Of a stretch of 64,000 bases of DNA, positions 52,627 through 60,846 are shown piece by piece. Position 1 is the first letter of the stretch. The number at the start of each line of letters is the position of its first letter. The notes below the pieces were generated by a model. The model had not been told where the DNA came from and made no database searches. It saw nothing but the letters and a program-made list of their open reading frames with translations. The position numbers were made by a program, and so were the translations under genes. This DNA is from Pikeienuella litoralis (GTDB lineage Bacteria > Pseudomonadota > Alphaproteobacteria > Rhodobacterales > Rhodobacteraceae): NCBI RefSeq assembly GCF_037646705.1, contig NZ_JBBHER010000006.1, forward strand, positions 62,001 to 126,000, read 5' to 3'.

Positions 52627-53709
52627 ATGCCAAAGCTCACCGAGACCTATCTGAAGCGCGTCCCGAACGTCGAAACCGGCGTCCGGAAATACTGGGACAC
52701 CGAGGTCCGGGGCTTCGGCCTCTTCGTCGGCAAGAAGGCCAAGACCTTCTACTACCAGCGCGATATCGGCGGCCGCACGACCCGCAAGCTGATCGGCCGC
52801 CATCCGGTGATTTCGGCCGAGGCGGCGCGGCAGGCGGCGAAGGCGATGGAACTCGAATTCTCGCGCGGCGTGGGGCGGTCGTTCGAGATCGGGCCTCCCA
52901 CCCTTCTCGATGCGCTCGAAGTCTATCTCGCCCGGCCCCGCCTTCGCTCAGAGAACCACAAGGAGAATCTCCGCGGCATCTTCCACAATCACCTCGGCGA
53001 CTGGCTGAAGCTACGTCTCGACGAGATCGACCGGCGCATGGTCGTGCAGCGCCACGCGAAGCTCGCCGACCGGCCGTCGCTGGCGAACCATCTCTTCCGC
53101 GCCTTCCGGACGGTCTGGAACCACGCGAGACGCACCTGCCAGCTGCCCGAGCCGCCGACCATCGCGATCGAATGGCACGAGGAAGAGGTGAACGCCCCGA
53201 TCATCGAGGATCTCGCTGAGTGGCGCCGACAGGTCGACGCACTCGACAACCCGATCCACGCCGCCTTCTACCGCTTCATCCTCTTCACCGGCTTCAGAAA
53301 GGCCGAGGCGCTGACGTTGCGCTGGCGCGACGTTCACGCCGATCACATCTATCTGCCGATGACGAAGAACGGACGCGCCTTCGATCTGCCGATCGGCGAG
53401 ATCCACCACGAGATCCTCGCCCCGTTGCGCGAGCTTCGGCGCGAATGGGTGTTCCCGTCGCCGAAGGCGGCATCCGGCCATCTCGCCAACCCCGCGCGGA
53501 TCGACTGGTCACCGCACGCGCATCGGCGGACGTTTGCGACGGTCGCGGTCGAGGCCGGAGTGCTTGAGGAGATCGTTGGGCGACTCATCAACCACACGCC
53601 GCAGACCATCACCGGCGCTCGCTACGTCAAGCCGTCGCTTGATGCGCTCCGGCCAGCTATGGGGGCCGCCTCGTCTGAATTGATCAGACGCATCAGAGGG
53701 GGAATATGA
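52627..53709 (+). CDS. Tyrosine recombinase / phage-type integrase
   Basis: The 360-aa protein has an N-terminal arm-binding region, a SAM-like core-binding domain (about 90-180), and a catalytic domain with R224 (TGFRKAEALTL), K247, H297-x-x-R300 (PHAHRR), H323 and the nucleophile Y333 (ARYVKP). The full RKHRHY set is present. The start at 52627 is chosen from the conserved MPKLTETYLKRV; the frame opens further upstream inside the tRNA flank. Location directly after the tRNA-Gly suggests an integrated genomic island. Confidence 0.9.
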   Translation: MPKLTETYLKRVPNVETGVRKYWDTEVRGFGLFVGKKAKTFYYQRDIGGRTTRKLIGRHPVISAEAARQAAKAMELEFSRGVGRSFEIGPPTLLDALEVYLARPRLRSENHKENLRGIFHNHLGDWLKLRLDEIDRRMVVQRHAKLADRPSLANHLFRAFRTVWNHARRTCQLPEPPTIAIEWHEEEVNAPIIEDLAEWRRQVDALDNPIHAAFYRFILFTGFRKAEALTLRWRDVHADHIYLPMTKNGRAFDLPIGEIHHEILAPLRELRREWVFPSPKAASGHLANPARIDWSPHAHRRTFATVAVEAGVLEEIVGRLINHTPQTITGARYVKPSLDALRPAMGAASSELIRRIRGGI

Positions 53710-53900
53710 ACCGTCGGCCATGGGCGCGTTGGGCAGGCGTCATTCTTCGGGGTGCTGAACCATGACGCTCGTGAACTCGGGGCGCTCGCAGAGATCGATG
53801 CCGGATTGAGTCTAAGCGCGGCTGGCGGGCGGGCTGTCAATCAGCATCCAATCGTGACCCCTGATTGGAGTGATGCTGTGGACGGGGTTCCGTCCTCTGA

Positions 53901-55736
53901 TTAACTTTCCTCTGGTTTTGGAGCCAATCGGTCTGGTGACCACACATACTCAGCCAGCGCGCAGTATAGCTCAGAGCGCTGATCCAAGTCCTCTTTGTTA
54001 AATTCTGGGTGCGGCTTAAATTTTAGCCCGGTTCGAGCTACGGTCTGTTTGAAACCGGGGTTTTTCTCATAAAAATCACCATGCAACGTTTGCGCCAACG
54101 GGTTGGCTTTCAGATAGTGCTTAATTTTCTCAGCATAAGAAGCGTCGTTCAAACTGGCGTTGACCTTCTTCGGCAAGAGCACCAAACCACCGATTAAATT
54201 GCGGTGCGCATCAAAGTCATTTTGCTGCGCAAACTCTTCGACAAAACGATCGTAGTGATTGGCCCACAAGTGCTCAATTTCGTAAGCATTCTTTCCTGAG
54301 CGGACGATGTAGTCGTCATATCGACCGGGTTCGCCAGCCTGTTGCTCCAACCAGTCAGTGAAGCGCGCCAGTTGTCTGTGGATAGCCTTGCCTGTGAACT
54401 GGTTCAGCCCGACGGGCTTAGCGAAGCTTAGTTCCTTTCGTTCAGCCAGCAGACGTTGGTGCAAGGCTGATCGAACCTCCTCCAGATCCTTACCCCTCAC
54501 ATCGCGAATAACTGTAAAAACCGAGTACTGCATCGAAGAGTAACTATTGGATTTATAATTCCAAAGCCGAAGATTAAGCCAGCAATCGAGGAACTCTGAC
54601 ACGGCGGCAGCCTTAGCGGCGGCAACACTTGGCTCGTCTTCAGGTGAAATCGCAGCCAGGATGATGTGGTGCTGTAATGTAAAACCCGCATCAGCGTTAT
54701 ATTTTACGCTCTCCAATCCCCCGGTTCGGCGACGTGATGCGTCCAGTAACCGGACATAGAAAGATCCCAAAAAGCGCAAATCTCGCATTACGAATTTATG
54801 AAAATCGCTGCCGCTGTTTAAGCCGATTTCGGAGGCGTGGTTTCTCACCCACCGATGGTACTCAGTCCCAATCAAGTCGAAATCTTCGGGTTTGGCGTCT
54901 TTTTTTCGTTCTCGGATCTTCTTGGCGTATTGTGACCGCAGCCAAGCCTTGAAGAAGTCAGACTCCGTGCCCTCACCATACTCTGCGAAAATCGAAAGGT
55001 ATTTCTTAATCAACTTGTCCGCTTCAAGTCGCTTGGTCGGCTCGTCGATATTAGCCAACAAATATCCCTTGAGCATGTCAGTCGGAGTCAGAGACAATCC
55101 ACGATCATTCATAGTTTCAAAGATCGTGTAGGCGTCCTCGTCGGCATAGGTGATTATTTCAATCAGCTTCACCTTGCGGGTCAGCCAATAGATGAACATC
55201 GGCAGCGCTTCGCCTTGCAGTTCCTCGGGGAACAGCTCACCCAAATCCTGGTAGCGGTCGAGGAGATTGCTTACCGACTCTGGCGCAGCGTCCGCGTTGT
55301 ACAACTTACCAGCAAACAGCGCCTCCATGCAGTCGTTGCGTTCAGTCACATTGAGCTTGAACTTTTTTTCACCGAAATCATCGGCGAAGATAAGGTTCTG
55401 GATCTCAACCGTTCTCTCCCGCCCTTTCTGGAGATTGTTTAAATAGATCAGCATCAGCGTGAGCGATGTCATTCGTTGCTGGCCGTCGACCAAAAAGCGC
55501 ATTTCATCGGCTTGGCTGACCACGATTGAGCCAAGAAAATAATGACCATATCCGGCCACGTCTTTTGGCGTATCTCCCGGCTTGTAGCTCTCCAGAAACC
55601 GCCCGGTCAGATCATCGACCAATTCCTGCAGCTGCTTGCGAGCCCATTTGTACTCGCGCTGGTAGTAGTCGATGCCGTAGCTGCCACTGGAAAGCAGCTC
55701 CTGGACTGAACGGTCGTAGCCTTTGATGTCTTGCAT
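53901..55736 (-). CDS. DUF262/GmrSD-like restriction or anti-phage protein
   Basis: The 611-aa protein has the DUF262 N-terminal fold with YYQREYKW (24-31) and FLGSIVVSQ, plus LVDGQQRMTSLTL (82-94), where DGQQR is the ParB-like nucleotide-hydrolysis motif. The C-terminal DUF1524 region has NAYEIEHLW with H489 and RNLIGGLVLLPKKVN (512-526). GmrSD-type enzymes cleave modified phage DNA. Base composition is clearly richer in A/T than flanking genes, indicating transfer. It follows the stub of an hsdR gene by 3 nt. Confidence 0.88.
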   Translation of the reverse strand: MQDIKGYDRSVQELLSSGSYGIDYYQREYKWARKQLQELVDDLTGRFLESYKPGDTPKDVAGYGHYFLGSIVVSQADEMRFLVDGQQRMTSLTLMLIYLNNLQKGRERTVEIQNLIFADDFGEKKFKLNVTERNDCMEALFAGKLYNADAAPESVSNLLDRYQDLGELFPEELQGEALPMFIYWLTRKVKLIEIITYADEDAYTIFETMNDRGLSLTPTDMLKGYLLANIDEPTKRLEADKLIKKYLSIFAEYGEGTESDFFKAWLRSQYAKKIRERKKDAKPEDFDLIGTEYHRWVRNHASEIGLNSGSDFHKFVMRDLRFLGSFYVRLLDASRRRTGGLESVKYNADAGFTLQHHIILAAISPEDEPSVAAAKAAAVSEFLDCWLNLRLWNYKSNSYSSMQYSVFTVIRDVRGKDLEEVRSALHQRLLAERKELSFAKPVGLNQFTGKAIHRQLARFTDWLEQQAGEPGRYDDYIVRSGKNAYEIEHLWANHYDRFVEEFAQQNDFDAHRNLIGGLVLLPKKVNASLNDASYAEKIKHYLKANPLAQTLHGDFYEKNPGFKQTVARTGLKFKPHPEFNKEDLDQRSELYCALAEYVWSPDRLAPKPEES

Positions 55737-55739
55737 AGT

Positions 55740-55871
55740 TTATTCTTTATTTTTCAGGATACCGTCATACACACGTTTTACGATTCCATCGGACGCGGCC
55801 TGCCGGAACCGATCGTCGTTCATCAGCTTGGCAAAGATTTCTTCGTTGCCTTCCATGCGCTCGATTAACAT
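55740..55871 (-). pseudogene. 3' stub of a type I restriction hsdR gene
   Basis: The minus strand has 43 codons reading MLIERMEGNEEIFAKLMNDD, then FRQAASDGIVKRVYDGI and stop. It resembles the extreme C-terminus of HsdR subunits (E.M..NEEI...LMND..FR.A....V...VYD.I). Nothing upstream continues the protein, so almost the whole gene is lost. Its stop lies 3 nt before the DUF262 start, indicating the two were once one operon. Confidence 0.6.
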
Positions 55872-55924
55872 GCTTCCAACATTGAGTTAAATACAAGGCC
55901 GAAATTGCCGAGAGTATTGGCTCG

Positions 55925-56120
55925 GGCCGCTTCTCTAGGCTGTGTGGACGGATTTGACCAAGATGAATGTCGCGGCGAGGGCGACGATGGAGCGGAAGTT
56001 TCGGGCGGTTTTCTCGCATCGCAGAGCGACGCGCTTGAAGCGTTTCAGTTTCCCCATCATCTGCTGGATCCGGGCGCGGCCTCGATAGAGCGCGCGAGCG
56101 AAGCGGTCTGGGATCACCTT
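55925..56120 (-). pseudogene. IS5-family transposase C-terminal remnant
   Basis: Minus-strand reading IPDRFARALYRGRARIQQMM then GKLKRFKRVALRCEKTARNF ends AATFILVKSVHTA-stop. This is the usual C-terminus of IS5-group transposases. It probably removed the 5' part of hsdR when it inserted and later decayed. Confidence 0.8.
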
Positions 56121-56149
56121 GCGGCCTTTGCAGTAGGGATGACGGGCAA

Positions 56150-56248
56150 ACGCCCGATCAGGCCTACTTCAACCAGCCGATACCCGAAGCGGCAGCGGCC
56201 TAACCGAGGCGGAAAACCACTTACAAAACGCCCGGAACCTGTTCAGAC
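56150..56248 (+). pseudogene. IS3-family OrfB 3' end with element terminus
   Basis: Plus-strand reading DQAYFNQPIPEAAAA-stop is the common end of IS3/IS407-group OrfB. It is followed by GGAACCTGTTCAGACAAA (about 56229-56246), which matches the inverted end of the IS3 remnant near 17.13-17.15 kb. Only the terminus of the element is left. Confidence 0.7.
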
Positions 56249-56304
56249 AAACCGAACCACCTCTATGTGCGCAGCCGGCAGATGTTTCGAATGCGCGGAA
56301 TGCC

Positions 56305-56385
56305 GATCGCAAGCACGGGGAGAACACGTTGACAGACGACGGGTCGCCAAGATTGGCGCAAGCCGCAACAAGCGAGTTGGACGCG
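56305..56385 (+). repeat. About 80-bp repeat, right copy
   Basis: It matches 46549-46628 (GATCGCAAGCACGGGGAGAA to TTGGACGCG) with roughly a dozen differences. The region between the IS3 end and the next gene is otherwise empty. Confidence 0.6.
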
Positions 56386-56487
56386 ATCCCGAAGGTGGCG
56401 ACGCATTTTCATATTTCCTCGACGTTCCCCTTTCTCTGACGAATCGGCATACTCGCATTATCAATCTGATGGCGGAGTCCGAACTCG

Positions 56488-57195
56488 ATGTCTGACCGCC
56501 GCCCCGACTCGACCTGGAACCTTGACGCGCCTTCGGCGGCCGATCCTGTTCCCTATGACGAGCACCTCATCAACGGCCAGGCGTTCGACACCGAGGGTCG
56601 GCTGACTCCGGAAGCGGTGTTTGGTCCAGCCTTCCTGCGCGAATGGTCATCCCGCCTCGAGACCGAGCGGGGGCCGACGGTAAAGACGCCGGTGACGCCG
56701 GAACGCCTCACGGAGCGGCTGGCGGGGCTTGTCTTCTTCGCCGATACTTTCGCAACGTTGAGCGCGCCGAAGCCTGACGGCGTCCATCAGATCTCCGAGG
56801 ACCAGCGCCGCGCCGCGCGCCGCCATCTCGCAAAGACCCGGAAGGCACTCGACGGCTATCTCGCGTTCCGCCGCACATTGTCTGACGAACTCGGCATCTC
56901 GCTGCTTCCCTCCGGCGAGGATGTCGACAAGGCGCTCGGTTCGCTGAAGGCGAGCCTCGAACATGTCGAAGTTCGGCCTCGGGCGCGCGGCCACTATGAG
57001 CTGCTCGTCAAGGACGTCCGCGTGATCCTGAAGCAGCTGACCGGAACCGCCGGCCGGATCGTCGATCGAGAGACAGGTGTCGAGAGCGGTTTGCTTTTCG
57101 TTTTCTCGCTCGCGCTGATCGAGCGACTCGCGCCCGGGATCGACCCGACGGCGGCGCCGACGCGGATCAGGACGGCGATCCGCGGCCGGCGCTGA
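56488..57195 (+). CDS. Hypothetical protein of a recombinase module
   Basis: This 235-aa soluble, mainly helical protein is not recognised. It opens with a proline/aspartate-rich N-terminus (DSTWNLDAPSAADPVPYDEH) and continues with charged helices (QRRAARRHLAKTRKALDGYLAFRRTL). There are no cysteines, membrane segments or known catalytic motifs. Its first about 35 codons are duplicated at 43523-43626. It is followed at 109 bp by two excisionase-like genes and two recombinases on the same strand, so a role in the mobility of that module is plausible. Confidence 0.65.
   Translation: MSDRRPDSTWNLDAPSAADPVPYDEHLINGQAFDTEGRLTPEAVFGPAFLREWSSRLETERGPTVKTPVTPERLTERLAGLVFFADTFATLSAPKPDGVHQISEDQRRAARRHLAKTRKALDGYLAFRRTLSDELGISLLPSGEDVDKALGSLKASLEHVEVRPRARGHYELLVKDVRVILKQLTGTAGRIVDRETGVESGLLFVFSLALIERLAPGIDPTAAPTRIRTAIRGRR
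56493..56596 (+). repeat. Right copy of the 104-bp direct repeat
   Basis: This copy lies at the 5' end of the intact 235-aa gene; the left copy at 43523-43626 is a truncated fragment. See the left copy for the comparison. Confidence 0.85.
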
Positions 57196-57303
57196 GTTTC
57201 ATGCGGGAAACCGTATCCAGAACTGACACACTTTTCCGCATGTGACCGGCGTGGCGAAGCAGCCGAGGGTTCTCCGCAAGAGAACGCAAACCGAGGCCAC
57301 GCC

Positions 57304-57513
57304 ATGAAACTGGAGACCGCCACCCGCCTAATGACCCGCGACGAGGTCGCCGAGATCTACGGGATCTCGAAGCGCCATCTCGAGCTGACTCCGTCGCGCG
57401 GCGAAGGTCCCGCCTTCGTCCGCATCGGCCGCAGCGTGCGCTACCGCCCGACGGACGTCGCAGCCTGGCTCGAGGCCCAACTCGTGCGACCCGGGACGGA
57501 GCATGATCGATGA
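57304..57513 (+). CDS. Excisionase/MerR-like HTH protein (first of two)
   Basis: The 69-aa protein is a single winged HTH of the HTH_17 type (MTRDEVAEIYGISKRHLELT, then RIGRSVRYRPTDVAAWLEAQ). Such proteins act as recombination directionality factors or small regulators. GAGG precedes the ATG. Its stop overlaps the next start (ATGA). Confidence 0.75.
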   Translation: MKLETATRLMTRDEVAEIYGISKRHLELTPSRGEGPAFVRIGRSVRYRPTDVAAWLEAQLVRPGTEHDR

Positions 57514-57698
57514 CCCGAAAGATCGCGAGCCCGCGTCTCCTGACCATTCACGACGCGGCGGAGGAGGCCGGCGTCTGCGCGCGCACGGTGCGCCGCTGGA
57601 TCAAGGCGGGCCCCCTTCCAATTCGCCGCCTCGGAGGATCGGAACGCCTCGTCCGGATCGAAGAGAACGTCTGGCGCGCCTTTCTGAGGGAGGGCTGA
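57510..57698 (+). CDS. Excisionase/MerR-like HTH protein (second of two)
   Basis: This 62-aa HTH_17-type protein (LLTIHDAAEEAGVCARTVRR, WIKAGPLPIRRLGG, LVRIEENVWRAFL) is translationally coupled to the first. Two different HTH proteins next to two recombinases suggest separate control of excision and expression; this is inference. Confidence 0.75.
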   Translation: MTRKIASPRLLTIHDAAEEAGVCARTVRRWIKAGPLPIRRLGGSERLVRIEENVWRAFLREG

Positions 57699-57870
57699 CG
57701 ATGTCCTCTCCCGTCCGTGAAAGTCTTCTTGTTTCAATGGCCTGTGAAGGTCTCGGGAGCACTCGGCCACCAGAACAAAAAAGATTCTGCATAGTGATAA
57801 CTCCCGAATGTCCGCACCTGTCCGCGTCGGTCCTCCCGAGACCGCGCAAGTCAACCTGAGGAGACTCCCG

Positions 57871-59450
57871 ATGCCTTACGACGACCGATCTCTCGATCTC
57901 GCCTTCGCCGCGCCCGGCGCGCCGCGCCTGAGCGTCGTGCTCGCCGCCATCGGCGCCAACGCGGCGCTCTCGCCGCTCTGCCGGCGCGATCTCGCCAGCG
58001 CGGTGCGCCGCGTCGTCGCGGCGCTCGACCGCGCTCCGGCGGACATCCCCGCCGACCCGCACTGGCTGCGTCCGCGCCTCGGCAAGATCGCCCCGGCCGC
58101 GCTCGGCCTCTCGCAAAAGACCTGGACCAATATCCTCAGCGATTTTCGCGCGGCGCTGGCCTCCGCCGGGGCGACCGCTGAGGGGCGCGGGCGACCGGCG
58201 GCCCTTCCGCCTGAATGGATGCGGCTCCGCAACGCCCTGACGCTGAAGCGCCATCGCATCGGGCTCAGCCGGTTCATGCGGTTCTGCGCCAATCTCGGCG
58301 CCGCGCCGGAGGCTGTGAACGACGAAGCTCTCGCCGGGTTCCACACCGCGCTCGAGCGGTCCGAGCTCCGCAAGGATCCGGCGACGCTGGTCCGCGACAC
58401 CGCGACATTCTGGAACCAGGCCGGCGAGACCATTCCAGGCTGGCCGTCCGGGCGTTTAGCCGTCCCGGATCGCCGCAACCGCGTCGCCCTGCCGATGGAG
58501 ACATTTCCACCCTCCTTCCGCGCCGATGTCGACGCGTATCTGAAACGTCTCGCCGTCGCCGACCTGACCGACCCGGCTGCGCCGCCGCGCGCGCTCGAGC
58601 CTGAAACCATCGAGTTCCGCCGCAGGCAGATCGCGCGCTTCGCTTCGGCGCTGGTCCATCGCAGCCGCGACCCGGAGACGATCGCCGGCCTCGCCGATCT
58701 CGTCGAGCCCGCCGCGAGGGCCTGCGCTACTTCCTCGATCGCAACGGCGGCAAGCCTTCCGGCGCGATCCACAATCTCGCGGCGCTTCTGAAGAGCATCG
58801 CAAAGTGGGGTGTGCGCGCCGACCCGGCGGCGCTGGACGCGCTCGGAGATCTCGCCCGCCGGGTCGCGCCGCGGAACGCCGGCATGACGCCGAAGAACCG
58901 CAGCCGCCTGCATCAGTTCGACGACAAGGCGGCGATCGGCGAGCTCCTCGCCCTGCCCGACCGCCTCGTCACCCGGGCCGGCAGGGCGCGGTCGGCGCGC
59001 GCCGCCGCGCTGGATGCCGAGATCGCGCTGGCGATCTCGATCCTGATCCATTGTCCGATGCGGATCGAGAATCTCCGCACCCTTTCGCTCGAACGTCACC
59101 TCTCGGGGCGGGCCGGCGGGCCGCGCCGCATCGTCGTTCCCGCCGCGGAGGTCAAGAACGACAAGGAGCTCGACTTCCCGCTGCCCGCCCGCGTCGTGAA
59201 GCTCCTCGATCTCTTTTTGCGCGACCACCGCAAGGTCCTGAACCCGGATTGCGGCGACCTCCTCTTCGCCAGGCGCGCCGCCGCCGCGCCGGTCGGCGGC
59301 GGCACCCTGGGCCAACGCATCTCGCGCGCCATCCGCCGCGAAACCGGACTCGAGGTCAATCCGCATCTCTTCCGCCACATCAGCGCAAAGATCTATCTCT
59401 GCGCCAATCCCGGCGCCTATGAGGTTGTGCGCCGGAGGGCGAGACGATGA
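57871..59450 (+). pseudogene. Tyrosine recombinase with a frameshift near 58710 and no C-terminal tyrosine
   Basis: The frame from 57871 (GAGGAG upstream) gives a core-binding domain and runs to a dead end at 58791. The true continuation (REGLRYFLDRNGGKPSGAIH, HNLAALLKSIAKWGV) is in the next frame from about 58712, consistent with loss of one base. The catalytic domain shows CPMRIENLRTLSLERH with the first arginine and NPHLFRHISAKIY with HxxR. It stops at EVVRRRARR before the expected late His and nucleophile Tyr. The 3' end overlaps the next recombinase start (ATGA). Confidence 0.75.
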
Positions 59451-60515
59451 CGCGCCAGCGTCGCCGGCTGCGGGTCGCCGATTGGCCCGATGCCGATCGC
59501 GCGATGTGGGCCGAGCTCTTCCGGACGGGCGACATCCTCGACGGCGCCGGGCCGCTCGCACATCTCCGTCCGGCGACCCGCGGCATTCACGAGACCGCCT
59601 ACGCCTTCTGGCTCGGCTTCCTCCGCGACGCGGGCGTCGATCTCGCCGCCGAGGCGCCGGTCGAGCGGATGACCGACGCCCGACTTCTCGCCTTATCTCA
59701 CCGCCCTCGACGGGCTCTCGCTCGCCAGCAGGGCGCAGCGCGTCCATCGTCTTTATCTGACCCTCCGCGCCGCAGCGCCAAGGCGCGACTGGACCCGGCT
59801 CAAGACCGCGGCGCTGCGTCTCCAACGTCTCGAATCCCGCGCCGGCGCCCGGAGGCTCCCGGCCGCGGAGGTCTCGGCCGCGACGCTCGTCCAGCTTGGC
59901 GCGGCGCTGGCCCGCGAGGCGCGGGACGACCCCGGTCTGGACCCGGTCGCCCGCGCCATCCGCGCCCGCGACGGCGCGGCGATCCTGCTCCTCGCCTATT
60001 GCCCGATCCGGATCGGCAACTTCGCGCGGCTGGAAAGCGGCCGCTCTCTGTTCGGGACCGGCGACGGCTACGCCATCATGATCGAGCCGGAAGATGCCAA
60101 GGCCGGCCGGTCGATCGCCATGTCCGTTCCCGCCCCCGCCGTTGAGGCGCTCAGTCGCTGGCTCCGCGATCATCGCCCCGTGCTCGCGAAAGCGGAGCGG
60201 AGCGGCGCCTTCGTCTGGCTCGCCAGAACCGGCGCGCCCTACGCCCCCTACAAGTTCAGCGAGAGGATCGCTGCGATCACCCGCCAGCGCCTCGGCGTCG
60301 CCATCTCCGCCCACCGCTTCCGCGCCTGCGCCGCGACCACCATCGCCGAGATCGCCCCCGAGCAAGCGCGCATCATCCAACCACTCCTCACCCACTCCAC
60401 CGCAAAGGTCGCCGACAAGGCCTACAATCGCGCCGCAATGCGCACCGAAGTGGAGCGGTATGGCGAAGCGCTGGATGCGGTCCGGCCCGTGAGGAAAACG
60501 AAAGGCTCGGGGTGA
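59447..60515 (+). pseudogene. Second tyrosine recombinase, one frameshift near 59695
   Basis: It starts MTRQRRRLRVADWPDADRAM and shifts near 59692-59696 (GCCTTATCTC, where GCCTATCTC would keep the frame as LLAYLTALDGLSLASRAQRV). The rest is intact: AYCPIRIGNFARLE (first Arg), ISAHRFRACAATTI (HxxR), LLTHSTAKVADKAYNRA (late His and Tyr). With the single extra base removed it would be about 355 aa with a complete active site. Coupled to the first recombinase by a 4-nt overlap. The frameshift might be a sequencing error. Confidence 0.75.
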
Positions 60516-60846
60516 TCTCATCCGCGTCGCGCTTCCCAGCTGGGCGCATTTGGTCGCGCTACGGATCTCCAGCTGAAAGGCCCAACTCGTATAGACAGGG
60601 GCTCACCTGATCGGCGCTGTCCTCTCGGTGATGAATGCTGAAACCGGAATCGAGACCGATAGCTGACCTATGCCAGCGCAGGATCCGCGTGCTGACGCCA
60701 GGCAAGGCTCCGGTCCGGGCCAGTTAACCGGCGGCGTATCCCGTCCCCAGCTTCGACCGCGATCAGTTCCAGCCGCCGCTCCGCGAACGGGTTCCAGCCA
60801 ACACGGCGGGCTTGTAAATTCTGCGGTCCCGACCGATCACCCACGG
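60516..60846. other. Gap between the recombinases and the membrane-nuclease gene
   Basis: About 330 bp. A frame continuous with the next gene is open but proline/glycine/arginine-rich without similarity, so it is treated as non-coding. No terminator was seen. Confidence 0.45.

Noticed and set aside
57876..60521. Very long minus-strand open frame opposite the recombinases
   Set aside because: It is the GC-rich antisense shadow of two recognisable recombinase genes; its translation is Arg/Gly/Asp-rich with no family similarity.
60670..60846. Longer N-terminus for the membrane-nuclease protein
   Set aside because: The 59 extra residues are Pro/Gly/Arg-rich and have no convincing ribosome site; the ATG at 60847 is favoured.
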